Positions 44,385 through 53,332 of a stretch of 64,000 nt of DNA are shown here, piece by piece (the stretch's first letter is position 1; each line of letters begins with the position of its first letter). Location: the NCBI GenBank assembly GCA_947173495.1, contig CAMWFQ010000008.1, positions 1-64,000 of the forward strand, written 5' to 3'. Both the position numbers and the translations under genes were made by a program. Origin of the DNA: an uncultured Lachnospiraceae bacterium (GTDB lineage: Bacteria; Bacillota; Clostridia; Lachnospirales; Lachnospiraceae). Under the pieces are notes generated by a model. That model ran no database searches. It had not been told where the DNA came from and saw only the letters and a program-made list of their open reading frames with translations.

Positions 44385-46233
44385 GACGTTCGGACAGTCC
44401 CTGAAAATCGGAAGGACCCGTTTCCAGGACAAATCGGTGAAAGTTCTGCAGACTGAAATCTTCCCCCCACAGTTTTTCCGCCTGGTTTTTCAGGGATAAA
44501 AATTCCAGAAAACCGAGATAGTATTTCGGATAATTGGCAGGCTCTTCCACAATATACTGATAAATGGAGGCAGCGATTTCGGGGTCGTTAATTCCTGTCT
44601 GCTTCAGGATTGCCTGTACCTGTGCGGGGGAAGCGCCTTCAAAGTGTATGGCGATGTCAAGCAAAGAGTACAGGCAAAGCAGAAGATTCCGGTTCAGGCG
44701 GCATGCTTCAAACCAGGCGCTTTCCACAGGACTTTCAGCCTCCGCCAGGGACCGGGCATAACGATAGGACAGATCTTCCGCATAAAGCGCCCACCCTTCC
44801 GTGTAGCCTCCGTAATGCAGCAAATAGCGGACAGGGGATACTTTGTGCTGATTGAAGTAAAGCTGACTGTAAACAGTCTGGTAAAGGTGCCCCGGATATC
44901 CCTCATGGGCCAGAGTGGTGTACAGAGTAAGAGGGTCGGGCTCGTTCCTGTGATTAATATAAATGATGTTACTGCTCATATCATCAACAGGCGGCGTCAG
45001 ATAATAAGCGGGGCTGCTATAGCTTTCCATGGAGGGAGATACGCTTTTTACCGTATAAGAAGGAGTAAAGTCGTCTCTGGTTTCAGGAAAAGGGGGAAAA
45101 TCAGCTTTTATGCGTGTCTGAAGATCCTCCAGCATTTCTTCAGGTGAGGAAACTGCTGTACCTGCGGAGGAGCCGCCTTTAGAAGAAGGAAGGAAGTTGT
45201 GGGAGGTTCCCGGACTTCTCAGGGCCAGCTCAGGATATTTCTGGAGTAACAGAACCAGAGAAGAGAGATTTTGCTGAAAATCTTTCCAGAGCATGGTTTT
45301 GATTTCAGAAACACTGCGACTTGAGCCGGTAGTCGATGAAAGCAGATATTCATAATAATCCTGCCCTTCAGGAAAATGGCACAGACCCATGGAATTGACA
45401 CCGCTGCCTTTCAGAACAGTGAAAGCGTCGGCAATTTTTTCATAGGCAGGCGCAGTTACGGTAGTGAGGATACGATCATTTTCCCAGATCCACTGCTGCT
45501 TTTGCTCTGCAGTGATAAGACCCTGCTGTTCCAGGGAATCAAGCCGTTCTTTGAAGGTGGTATGAAGGAAATGAGTGCCCTGAGAAAGAGACTCCGGGTC
45601 CATTAAGGAGCTGCACTGACGGATGATTTTGTCTGCAGCTTCATCTGACATAAAAAGTCCTTTTTCGGCTTTTTCTTTTTCAAACCGGAGCAGCCCCTCA
45701 AAATAAGTATCGGTCTGGTCCAGAATATGCAGATAATCCTCCACGTCCTTTGGGGAACGGAAGGTATAGTCGGCAAGGAGAATAGGCAGCCCTGACTGCA
45801 TCCCCAGAGAAGGGGAGAGAGGCTCGTCATAATACTGAAAAGCTGTGCCGGTAAGGCGAAGCTTAAGGTAACGGGTCAGGAGTTCGCAGGTGTAAGCATC
45901 GTCTTTTTCAAGATGTTCGGGTGAAATATGAGAAAGAACTTCCAAAGTGGAGAGAATGCCATCTCTGCCGCTTTCTTCCTCCGGTTCATAGGAGGGGAGA
46001 AGAACGTCTCCTGTAAAGCCCCATTCTTCCGGGAAGGCCAGCGTGTAGTGGAGATTTAAGGTGTTTCCGGAAAGCTCAGAGTAAAACAGCTCTTTGGCCA
46101 GCGCATGGAACCTGCGGCTGTCATTGGTCAGAAAGTACAGAGACAGCAGGAGCGCAGGTAAAATAAGGAACAGGAGCAGGCAATAGATTTTCTGTTTTCG
46201 AGTAGTTTTTTTTCTGGATGGCAAAGTTCTCAC
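44365..46233 (-). CDS. DUF885-family putative metallo-hydrolase, membrane-anchored
   Basis: A 622-residue protein with an N-terminal basic stretch and a hydrophobic segment (IYCLLLFLILPALLLSLYFL), so it is exported or anchored. The large remainder matches DUF885, with the zinc-site motif TLAHEGYPGHLYQTVY near residue 440 and GGYTEGWALYAEDL downstream. Some relatives are carboxypeptidases or aminopeptidases. The start is GTG 46233 or TTG 46224 (a GTGAGGTGAG stretch serves both). It converges with the Mrr-like gene. Confidence 0.85.
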   Translation of the reverse strand: MRTLPSRKKTTRKQKIYCLLLFLILPALLLSLYFLTNDSRRFHALAKELFYSELSGNTLNLHYTLAFPEEWGFTGDVLLPSYEPEEESGRDGILSTLEVLSHISPEHLEKDDAYTCELLTRYLKLRLTGTAFQYYDEPLSPSLGMQSGLPILLADYTFRSPKDVEDYLHILDQTDTYFEGLLRFEKEKAEKGLFMSDEAADKIIRQCSSLMDPESLSQGTHFLHTTFKERLDSLEQQGLITAEQKQQWIWENDRILTTVTAPAYEKIADAFTVLKGSGVNSMGLCHFPEGQDYYEYLLSSTTGSSRSVSEIKTMLWKDFQQNLSSLVLLLQKYPELALRSPGTSHNFLPSSKGGSSAGTAVSSPEEMLEDLQTRIKADFPPFPETRDDFTPSYTVKSVSPSMESYSSPAYYLTPPVDDMSSNIIYINHRNEPDPLTLYTTLAHEGYPGHLYQTVYSQLYFNQHKVSPVRYLLHYGGYTEGWALYAEDLSYRYARSLAEAESPVESAWFEACRLNRNLLLCLYSLLDIAIHFEGASPAQVQAILKQTGINDPEIAASIYQYIVEEPANYPKYYLGFLEFLSLKNQAEKLWGEDFSLQNFHRFVLETGPSDFQGLSERLTSWKP

Positions 46234-46360
46234 CTCACAGGACTATTCGTTTGATTATATGAGACTGTTGTGATAAAATATTACCTGGTTCGTTTTTGAC
46301 AGGCGGTTAGCAACTATAGTAAAGGACACAATCTTTGCCGTTTACTATAAATGGATCGCA

Positions 46361-46402
46361 CGTCCGCATGGGGAATTTTGCTGCATTGACAGCATGCGGA
46401 CG
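46361..46402 (+). promoter_or_regulatory. Hairpin in the rpe leader
   Basis: CGTCCGCATG at 46361-46370 pairs perfectly with CATGCGGACG at 46393-46402, ending 24 bp before the rpe start and partly before its ribosome site. A weaker pair TATAGTAAA/TTTACTATA lies just upstream. It could be a leader control element; it has no T-tract. Confidence 0.5.
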
Positions 46403-46425
46403 GCGCTTACTATGGAGAACACATT

Positions 46426-47115
46426 ATGCATATTTTAGCGCCATCTCTGCTGGCGGCGGATTTTAATATATTGGGACAGCAGATCAGGGAGACACAGGCA
46501 GCGGGTGCAGAGTATCTGCACATTGATGTTATGGATGGCATTTTTGTCCCCAGCATTTCGTTCGGCATGCCGGTGATCAGGTCTATCAGAGAAACCAGCC
46601 GTCAGTTTTTTGACGTTCATTTAATGATCGTGGATCCTGAAAGGTATGTGGCTGAATTTGTGGAATGCGGCGCTGACAGCATTACCTTCCATTTTGAGGC
46701 GGTCCGGTATGTGGACCGGTTGATTGATAAAATTCACGAAGCCGGCGCGCAGGCCGGTATTGCCATTAAGCCGGGGACTCCGATAGAGGCGGTTTATCCC
46801 TATTTATCCAAAGTGGAGATGGTTCTTGTGATGAGCGTAGAGCCGGGGTTTGGAGGACAGCCTTTTATGCCTGAGGCTTATGAACGGATCAGACGGATGC
46901 GCCAGTATATCGACAGGAACCATCTGCCGGTAAAGCTGGAGGTGGATGGCGGCGTGGGAAAAAAGAACGTCAGAAAGGTCATTGAGGCCGGCGCCCAGGT
47001 TTGCGTGGCAGGGTCAGCGGTATTTAAAAAGCGAAGCATCAGCGACAATATTTCACAGTTTATGACAGCATTTAAAGAAAAAGAAGATATGATGAAAAAT
47101 GGAAAAGATAAGTAG
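46426..47115 (+). CDS. rpe: Ribulose-phosphate 3-epimerase
   Basis: A 229-residue TIM-barrel enzyme converting ribulose-5-phosphate and xylulose-5-phosphate in the pentose phosphate pathway. Motifs: ILAPSLLAADFNILG, EYLHIDVMDGIFVPSISFG with the metal-binding His and Asp, DVHLMIVDPERYV, VLVMSVEPGFGGQ, and KLEVDGGV. Length is normal. It overlaps the methionine aminopeptidase gene by 17 bp, an unusual pairing that implies coupled translation. Confidence 0.95.
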   Translation: MHILAPSLLAADFNILGQQIRETQAAGAEYLHIDVMDGIFVPSISFGMPVIRSIRETSRQFFDVHLMIVDPERYVAEFVECGADSITFHFEAVRYVDRLIDKIHEAGAQAGIAIKPGTPIEAVYPYLSKVEMVLVMSVEPGFGGQPFMPEAYERIRRMRQYIDRNHLPVKLEVDGGVGKKNVRKVIEAGAQVCVAGSAVFKKRSISDNISQFMTAFKEKEDMMKNGKDK

Positions 47116-47971
47116 AAATGCACCCTGTTGGTGCGGAAGCGGAAAAAAATACAAAATATGTCATATGGCGCTGGATGAAAAAATCCATCATTATGAGCTG
47201 GAAGGACATATTGTTCCGGACAGGTCGATCTTAAAGACAGAGCGGCAGCTGGAGGGAATCAGGGCCAGCAGTGTCCTGAACATTGCAGTTCTGGATGCAG
47301 TAGAGAAAATGATAGGCCCCGGTGTGACCACTCAGCAGATCGATGATCTGGTACATCACATGACGATTGAGATGGGAGGAATTCCCGCGCCATTAAATTA
47401 TGAAGGATATCCCAAAAGTGTGTGTACCTCCATCAATGAAGTGGTTTGCCATGGTATACCTTCCAGGGACAGAGTCCTTCAGGAGGGGGATATTATCAAT
47501 GTGGACGTATCTACTTTATATAAAGGATTTTTCTCGGATTCCTCTAGGATGTACTGTATCGGAGAGGTGAGTGAAGAGAAGAAAAGGCTGGTACAGGTTA
47601 CAAAGGAGTGCATGGAAAAGGGAATTGCGATGGTAAAGCCCTGGAATTTTCTGGGAGACATGGCGCAGGCAGTCAACGACCATGCAAAGGCAAACGGATA
47701 CAGTGTGGTGGTGGATATCGGAGGACACGGCATCGGACTGGAATTCCATGAGGAACCTTTTGTGAGCTATGTCACCAGATCCGGAACAGAGATGCTGATG
47801 GTTCCGGGAATGGTATTTACCATTGAGCCCATGGTTAACATGGGAAGCAGCGAGATCTATGTGGATGATGCGGATGGGTGGACAGTCTATACGGAAGATG
47901 GAAAGCCTTCCGCCCAGTGGGAGGTCACGGTAGCAGTGACGGAAGAGGGCTGTGAGATTCTTACCTGGTAG
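47099..47971 (+). CDS. map: Type I methionine aminopeptidase with SEC-C zinc motif
   Basis: A 290-residue enzyme that removes the starting Met from new proteins. Residues 1-25 form a SEC-C zinc motif (RNAPCWCGSGKKYKICH), then the pita-bread peptidase fold follows with metal ligands in GDIINVDVSTLYKGFFSD, DIGGHGIGLEFHEEP, FTIEPMV and QWEVTVAV. The SEC-C fused form occurs in many clostridia beside shorter Map enzymes encoded with ribosomal proteins, so this may be a second copy. Its start lies inside the rpe end. Confidence 0.95.
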   Translation: MEKISRNAPCWCGSGKKYKICHMALDEKIHHYELEGHIVPDRSILKTERQLEGIRASSVLNIAVLDAVEKMIGPGVTTQQIDDLVHHMTIEMGGIPAPLNYEGYPKSVCTSINEVVCHGIPSRDRVLQEGDIINVDVSTLYKGFFSDSSRMYCIGEVSEEKKRLVQVTKECMEKGIAMVKPWNFLGDMAQAVNDHAKANGYSVVVDIGGHGIGLEFHEEPFVSYVTRSGTEMLMVPGMVFTIEPMVNMGSSEIYVDDADGWTVYTEDGKPSAQWEVTVAVTEEGCEILTW

Positions 47972-47983
47972 CAGCGCGAACGA

Positions 47984-48012
47984 TTGAGAAAAACTGAATC
48001 ATCTGTTATACT
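47984..48012 (+). promoter_or_regulatory. Promoter of the glycerol operon
   Basis: TTGAGA at 47984-47989 and TATACT at 48007-48012 are 17 bp apart. RNA would start near 48019, right before the leader terminator. Confidence 0.65.
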
Positions 48013-48021
48013 GATAAGTGA

Positions 48022-48072
48022 GAGCAGCCATACAAGAAATAAAATATTATGCTTTGTATGGCTGCTCGTTTT
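48022..48072 (+). terminator. Leader terminator (possible attenuator) of the glycerol operon
   Basis: GAGCAGCCATACAA (48022-48035) pairs perfectly with TTGTATGGCTGCTC (48054-48067), followed by GTTTT. It lies between the promoter and the first gene (start 48099), so it can be bypassed only by readthrough, as in GlpP-controlled glpD leaders of Bacillus. It could also serve map, whose stop is 50 bp upstream. Confidence 0.75.
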
Positions 48073-48098
48073 AAAAAATGCGGGGAAAGGAAAGGCTT

Positions 48099-49568
48099 AT
48101 GTATGATGTGATCATTATCGGAGCGGGAGTGAGCGGATGCGCTGTCGCAAGAGAGTTGTCCCGTCTGGAGCTGAAGATTGGAGTTCTGGAAAGAGCTTCC
48201 GACGTATGTGAGGGTACATCCAAGGCAAACAGCGGGATCGTCCATGCAGGGTATGATGCCAGGGAGGGTTCCCTGAAAGCCAGGCTTAATGTGGCGGGAA
48301 GCCGGAAAATGGAGGCGCTTTCAAGGGAACTGGATTTTCCTTACAGAAGGAACGGCTCTCTGGTGCTCTGTTTTGACGAGAAGGACCGGGACAGGCTGGA
48401 GGAGCTGAAAAGAAGAGGCGAAGCCAACGGAGTAGAGGGGCTTTCAATTTTAACCGGGCAGGCGCTTTTTGAGATAGAACCGGCTGTGGCGAAGGATGTG
48501 GCGGCAGCGCTTTATGCGCCTTCGGGAGCCATTGTTTGTCCTTTTGGGCTTACTATTGCGCTGGCGGAAAATGCCGCGGCAAATGGAGTGGAATTTTGGT
48601 TTAACAGAAAAGTGACGGAGATCCGGAAGAAAAAAGAGGGCTATCTGATCCGGACGCAGGGGCAGGAGTATGAGGCCAGAGCAGTGGTTAATGCGGCCGG
48701 TGTCTATGCCGATGAGATCCATAATATGGTCAGCAGCCATAAAATGAAGATTACGCCCAGGAAGGGAGAGTATCTTCTTTTTGACAAAAAGACGGGCAAA
48801 ATGGTGAACCATACGCTGTTCCAGCTTCCCACCGCTCTGGGAAAAGGAATTCTGGTGACGCCTACCGTACACGGTAATCTTCTGCTGGGGCCCACGGCCA
48901 GGGATATTCCGGAAAAGGAGGAAGTCAGTACATCGCGGGAAGGGATGCAGCAGGTTTTGAAACAGGCATCCATGAGTGTGAGCCATATACCGGAAAGAGA
49001 AGTGATCACTTCTTTTGCAGGGCTGAGAGCGCATATTTCTCAGATGCCCGGACTGGAAGAAGGAAAAGGGGAGGAAGACTTTATTATTGAGGAGGTAAAG
49101 GATGCTCCCGGATTTATTGATGTTGCGGGAATAGAATCTCCGGGGCTTTCCTGCGCACCGGTCACAGGGGAATATGTGGCGGAGCTGGTCCGGAAGATGT
49201 TGAATCCCCGGTGGAAGGAGAACTTTATCAGCACCAGGAAGGGGATTCCCAATATGGCGCTCGCTTCCGGGGAGGAACGGGAGAGACTGGTCAGGGAGAA
49301 CCCCGCCTACGCAAATGTGATCTGCCGCTGCGAGATGGTTACGGAAGGCGAGATCCTGGACGCCATACACAGACCGCTGGGAGCTGCCACGACAGATGGC
49401 ATTAAGCGGAGAACAAGAGCCGGAATGGGGCGGTGCCAGTCGGGCTTCTGTAATCCAAAAGTGGTGGAGATTCTGGCAAGAGAGCTGCAGGTAGACGAGA
49501 GCGAAATAAAGAAGGCGGGAGACGGTTCTTTTTATCTTCTGCCATTGGACGAAGAGGGACAGCCATGA
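48099..49568 (+). CDS. FAD-dependent glycerol-3-phosphate dehydrogenase-like protein with BFD-type [2Fe-2S] domain
   Basis: A 489-residue protein. The N-terminal FAD site is VIIIGAGVSGCAVARELSRL; a DAO-type oxidoreductase domain follows (ANSGIVHAGYD, AVVNAAGVYAD). The C-terminal part has cysteines CRCEMVTEGEI and MGRCQSGFCNP that match a BFD-like [2Fe-2S] domain. With glpK downstream it should oxidise glycerol-3-phosphate to dihydroxyacetone phosphate, like GlpA of anaerobic GlpABC. The start ATG 48099 follows GGAAAGGC. It overlaps the next gene by 4 bp. Confidence 0.87.
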   Translation: MYDVIIIGAGVSGCAVARELSRLELKIGVLERASDVCEGTSKANSGIVHAGYDAREGSLKARLNVAGSRKMEALSRELDFPYRRNGSLVLCFDEKDRDRLEELKRRGEANGVEGLSILTGQALFEIEPAVAKDVAAALYAPSGAIVCPFGLTIALAENAAANGVEFWFNRKVTEIRKKKEGYLIRTQGQEYEARAVVNAAGVYADEIHNMVSSHKMKITPRKGEYLLFDKKTGKMVNHTLFQLPTALGKGILVTPTVHGNLLLGPTARDIPEKEEVSTSREGMQQVLKQASMSVSHIPEREVITSFAGLRAHISQMPGLEEGKGEEDFIIEEVKDAPGFIDVAGIESPGLSCAPVTGEYVAELVRKMLNPRWKENFISTRKGIPNMALASGEERERLVRENPAYANVICRCEMVTEGEILDAIHRPLGAATTDGIKRRTRAGMGRCQSGFCNPKVVEILARELQVDESEIKKAGDGSFYLLPLDEEGQP

Positions 49569-50974
49569 AAAAAACAGATTTAGTCATAGTGGGAGGAGGA
49601 CCGGCGGGACTGGCGGCGGCGCTGTCAGCTTTTGAGAAGGGAATCAGGGATATCCTGATCCTGGAGAGAGACAGGGAGCTGGGAGGGATCTTAAATCAGT
49701 GTATTCACAACGGATTCGGTCTGCATACGTTCAAAGAAGAGCTGACAGGTCCGGAATATGCCGCCCGTTATGTAGATATGGTCCGGGAAAAGAGGATCCC
49801 CAGCCTGCTGAACACCATGGCAGTGGATGTGCAGGGGGGCTCACCCTGTACGGTAACGGCCATGAACAGAGAACAGGGAATCTTTCAGATCGCCGCCAAA
49901 GCGGTGATCCTGGCCATGGGGTGCCGGGAGAGGCCCCGGGGGGCCATGAATATCCCGGGATATCGCCCGGCGGGAATCTACTCTGCCGGTACCGCGCAGA
50001 GATATGTCAATATAGAGGGAAGAATGCCGGGAAAGGAGATCGTGGTCCTGGGTTCCGGAGACATTGGCCTGATCATGGCAAGGCGCATGACGCTTCAGGG
50101 AGCAAAGGTAAAAATGGTGGCGGAGATCATGCCTTATTCCGGAGGTTTAAAGAGAAATATTGTACAGTGTCTGGACGATTTTGACATTCCCTTAAAGCTC
50201 AGCCATACTGTCACAGGGATCCATGGCAGGGAGAGAGTGGAAGGCGTGACGGTAAGCAGAGTGGATGAAAACCTGAATCCTGTTCCGGGAACAGAGCAGT
50301 TCGTGAAATGCGATACCCTGCTTTTATCCTGTGGACTGATTCCAGAGAACGAGCTGAGCCAGCAGGCCGGCGCGCAGATGGATGATACGACTCAGGGACC
50401 GGTGGTGAACGCAAGGCTGGAAACCACTGTAAGGGGGATTTTTGCCTGCGGGAATGTGCTGCACGTGCATGATCTGGTGGATAATGTATCCAGGGAGGCG
50501 GAAGAAGCCGGAGCCTTTGCGGCAGATTATATTCTGAATGGGGAGAAGGACTGGGGGGAGGCTGTGCGGCCTGAAATCCCGGCCAAGACCAAGTGCACGC
50601 TCCCTCAGAACCGGGATGCCAGAAGCCAGCTGATCTGCATCGGATGCCCTGTGGGATGCCTGATCACGGTGGGAACAAGGGAGGATGGCAGCCTTTCCAT
50701 TACCGGGAATACCTGCGCAAAGGGCGAACATTACGCCCGCAGTGAGATGACGGCTCCTGTACGCGCAGTGACCTCTGTTATACGGATTAAGGGGGGAGGC
50801 GGGAGCGTGGTTCCGGTAAAGACCGCCTCGGAAATTCCGAAAGAAAAGATAGGGGCGTGTATGGATCAGATACGGGAGCGGCAGGTAAACGCGCCTGTCA
50901 GAGTAGGGGATGTATTGATCGAAAATGTGGCAGGGACATCGGTTCCGGTAGTTGCCACCGGAAATTACGAGTGA
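49565..50974 (+). CDS. FAD oxidoreductase fused to a DUF1667 domain (GlpB-like partner)
   Basis: A 469-residue protein. Residues 1-340 are a pyridine-nucleotide-disulphide-type oxidoreductase with FAD site LVIVGGGPAGLAAALSAF and second nucleotide site IVVLGSGDIGLIMARRM, ending in GIFACGNVLHVHDLVDN. Residues from about 355 form DUF1667 with CIGCPVGC and a following CAKG, which may carry a metal or cluster. In many clostridia these are two genes; here they are one. It should pass electrons from the upstream dehydrogenase. Its start overlaps that gene (ATGA) and glpK follows after 38 bp. Confidence 0.87.
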   Translation: MKKTDLVIVGGGPAGLAAALSAFEKGIRDILILERDRELGGILNQCIHNGFGLHTFKEELTGPEYAARYVDMVREKRIPSLLNTMAVDVQGGSPCTVTAMNREQGIFQIAAKAVILAMGCRERPRGAMNIPGYRPAGIYSAGTAQRYVNIEGRMPGKEIVVLGSGDIGLIMARRMTLQGAKVKMVAEIMPYSGGLKRNIVQCLDDFDIPLKLSHTVTGIHGRERVEGVTVSRVDENLNPVPGTEQFVKCDTLLLSCGLIPENELSQQAGAQMDDTTQGPVVNARLETTVRGIFACGNVLHVHDLVDNVSREAEEAGAFAADYILNGEKDWGEAVRPEIPAKTKCTLPQNRDARSQLICIGCPVGCLITVGTREDGSLSITGNTCAKGEHYARSEMTAPVRAVTSVIRIKGGGGSVVPVKTASEIPKEKIGACMDQIRERQVNAPVRVGDVLIENVAGTSVPVVATGNYE

Positions 50975-51012
50975 TGAGAGCGGGCATCGGATGAAAGGAA
51001 AGGGTATCGGGG

Positions 51013-52515
51013 ATGAGCAAATATATTATGGCACTGGATCAGGGGACAACAAGTTCACGCTGTATTCTTTTTAACAAAAAGGGAGAAATACAAAGCATTG
51101 CTCAGAAAGAGTTCGGGCAGATCTATCCCAGACCGGGCTGGGTGGAACATGATCCCAGGGAAATCTGGTCTTCCCAGCTGGCGGTGACCATGGAGGCCAT
51201 GGCAAAGGTGGGGGCGGGGCCTGAGGATATTGCAGGCATTGGCATTACGAACCAGAGGGAGACTACGATCGTATGGGATAAGGAGAGTGGAGAACCGGTT
51301 TACAATGCCATAGTCTGGCAGTGCCGCAGGACGGCGCAGAAAGTGGACGAACTTGTGGCGACAGGAAGCGGGGAGATGATCCGGGAAAAGACCGGGCTGG
51401 TTCCGGACGCTTATTTCAGTGCCACCAAGATTGCCTGGATTCTGGAGCATGTGGATGGGGCGAGGCAGAAGGCTGAGAGAGGAGAGCTTGCCTTCGGTAC
51501 CGTGGACAGCTGGCTGATCTGGAATCTTACCAGAGGAGAGATTCATGTGACGGATTACACCAACGCCTCCCGCACCATGCTTTATGACATTCATAACCTG
51601 TGCTGGGATAAGGAGCTGCTGAAGCTGTTCGGTATCCCGGCCTGCATGCTGCCGGAAGTGAAGCCCTCCAGTTGTGTCTATGGATATGCGGACAGTTCGG
51701 TGCTGGGCGGCCGTATTCCCATTGCGGGTATTGCAGGGGATCAGCAGGCGGCACTTTTCGGGCAGTGCTGCTTTTCCAAAGGACAGGTAAAAAATACATA
51801 CGGAACAGGCTGCTTTCTCCTGATGAATACCGGAAAGGAGGCCATTCGATCCGGCAGCGGACTGATCACCACCATCGCGGCAAGCGTGGGGGATCAGGTG
51901 GAATATGCGCTGGAGGGAAGTATTTTTGTGGCGGGAGCGGCAGTACAGTGGCTGCGGGATGAGATGCGCATGGTGAAGAATGCCGCGCAGACCCGGGAGT
52001 ATGCGGAAAAGGTAGAGGATACAGAGGGAGTATATGTAGTTCCTGCCTTTGCAGGGATGGGAGCGCCCTACTGGAATCCCTATGCCAGGGGATGTGTGGT
52101 GGGAATCACCAGAGGCTGCGGAAAGGAGCATTTTATCAGAGCAACACTTGAATCTATCGCTTATCAGACTTATGATGTATTAAAGGCCATGGAGGAGGAT
52201 GCGGAGGTTTCCATTGCCGGACTGAAAGTGGATGGAGGCGCCAGTGCAAATGATTTTCTGATGCAGTTCCAGGCGGATATTCTGGGGGCAAGAGTATACC
52301 GGCCACAGTGTATCGAGACCACTGCGCTGGGGGCAGCATATCTGGCAGGACTTGCCTGCGGTTACTGGAAAAGCCGGGAGGAAATATGTGAGAACTGGCA
52401 GCTGGGCAGAGAGTTTGTCCATGAGATGAGCGAGGGACGCCGCGGACAGCTTCTGAAAGGGTGGAAGAGAGCTGTGAAATGTGCCCTTGACTGGACAGAA
52501 GAACAGCGCGTTTAG
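51013..52515 (+). CDS. glpK: Glycerol kinase
   Basis: A 500-residue FGGY-family kinase phosphorylating glycerol to glycerol-3-phosphate. Motifs: [15 protein letters not shown] at the N-terminus, [35 protein letters not shown], and the FGGY signature region with [20 protein letters not shown]. Length is standard. No His equivalent to the PTS-phosphorylated residue was checked. It is the third gene of the glycerol operon; a GlpF-type facilitator is not in the window. Confidence 0.96.
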   Translation: MSKYIMALDQGTTSSRCILFNKKGEIQSIAQKEFGQIYPRPGWVEHDPREIWSSQLAVTMEAMAKVGAGPEDIAGIGITNQRETTIVWDKESGEPVYNAIVWQCRRTAQKVDELVATGSGEMIREKTGLVPDAYFSATKIAWILEHVDGARQKAERGELAFGTVDSWLIWNLTRGEIHVTDYTNASRTMLYDIHNLCWDKELLKLFGIPACMLPEVKPSSCVYGYADSSVLGGRIPIAGIAGDQQAALFGQCCFSKGQVKNTYGTGCFLLMNTGKEAIRSGSGLITTIAASVGDQVEYALEGSIFVAGAAVQWLRDEMRMVKNAAQTREYAEKVEDTEGVYVVPAFAGMGAPYWNPYARGCVVGITRGCGKEHFIRATLESIAYQTYDVLKAMEEDAEVSIAGLKVDGGASANDFLMQFQADILGARVYRPQCIETTALGAAYLAGLACGYWKSREEICENWQLGREFVHEMSEGRRGQLLKGWKRAVKCALDWTEEQRV

Positions 52516-52571
52516 CCGGCAAAACCTGCCTGCTGTTTGGGGTAAGGGTTTCCGGGAGGAGAAAGGATAAA

Positions 52572-52669
52572 GATTGAAAATTAAAATTTTCAATCACGAG
52601 ATTTGTGTCTGCGCGTTGCTTGCCACAAACTCGATATGCGCAAAAAGCAGCGCAGAAATGGTGTAAAAA
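52572..52669. repeat. Intergenic repeat placed directly before a start codon (copy 2)
   Basis: It opens with the same AT-rich palindrome as copy 1 (52572-52595), continues with the same CGAGATTTGTGTCTGCGCG and TTGCTTGCCACAAA, then a short TGCGC/GCGCA stem and CAGAAATGGTGTAAAAA, and ends at the ATG of the NUDIX gene. It is about 17 bp shorter than copy 1 in the middle. Confidence 0.85.
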
Positions 52670-53287
52670 ATGGGAAAAAAGTATACGGCGGTCAGAAAAC
52701 TGACGGATAACCGGCATTTAAATCTTTACGAGATGGATGCTCTGACCAATAAGGGAGAGCCTTATCACTATTATTTTGCATCCAGAAACAGCCAGGAGGA
52801 CCTGCCGCTTTTAACGGGAAAGCTCTGCTCCAATGGGATCGTGATCTATCCGTTATGGCGGGAGGATCCGGAAAAGCTGGTGATGATCAGACAGTACCGA
52901 TATCCGCTCGATCAATGGCTTTATGAGCTGCCGGCCGGGCTGATTGATCCGGGAGAAAACGCAGAGGAGGCGGCAGTCCGTGAAATGAAGGAGGAAACGG
53001 GACTGGACTTTTTCCCCTATAAAGGAGGAAACTCATCCCTGCGGCGTCCTTTCTATCTGGGAGCAGGCATGACAGACGAGACCAGTACATCTGTTTTCGG
53101 CCTGGCCGGCGGTCAGATATCCGGCAGGCTGCGGGAGGATACGGAGAGCATAGAGGTGCTTTTAGTGGATAAGGAAGAAGCGAAAAGAATTCTTAAGGAG
53201 GAAAGAGTTTCCCTGCGGGCGGCATTTCTCCTAATGGAATTTCTGCAGATGGATAAGGAGCATCCGTTTGCATTTCTGGATTTATAA
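52670..53287 (+). CDS. NUDIX hydrolase (ADP-ribose pyrophosphatase-like)
   Basis: A 205-residue cytoplasmic hydrolase. The NUDIX box is complete: GLIDPGENAEEAAVREMKEETGL contains the G-x5-E-x7-REVxEExG residues in order (only spacing is claimed). The upstream LPAGLI and the following LGAGMTDETSTSVFGLA fit ADP-ribose pyrophosphatase-like members. It probably clears nucleotide-sugar or ADP-ribose compounds. The ribosome site is unusual because the repeat runs up to the start codon and gives only AATGGTG. manA follows after 45 bp. Confidence 0.88.
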   Translation: MGKKYTAVRKLTDNRHLNLYEMDALTNKGEPYHYYFASRNSQEDLPLLTGKLCSNGIVIYPLWREDPEKLVMIRQYRYPLDQWLYELPAGLIDPGENAEEAAVREMKEETGLDFFPYKGGNSSLRRPFYLGAGMTDETSTSVFGLAGGQISGRLREDTESIEVLLVDKEEAKRILKEERVSLRAAFLLMEFLQMDKEHPFAFLDL

Positions 53288-53332
53288 GTGACATTATCAG
53301 TGTGCCGGAGAAGGCGCGGAAAGGGAGGAAAG

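Noticed and set aside
51055-52131. Long open frame antisense to glpK
   Set aside because: Complement of a conserved kinase gene with no start signal or protein-like composition.
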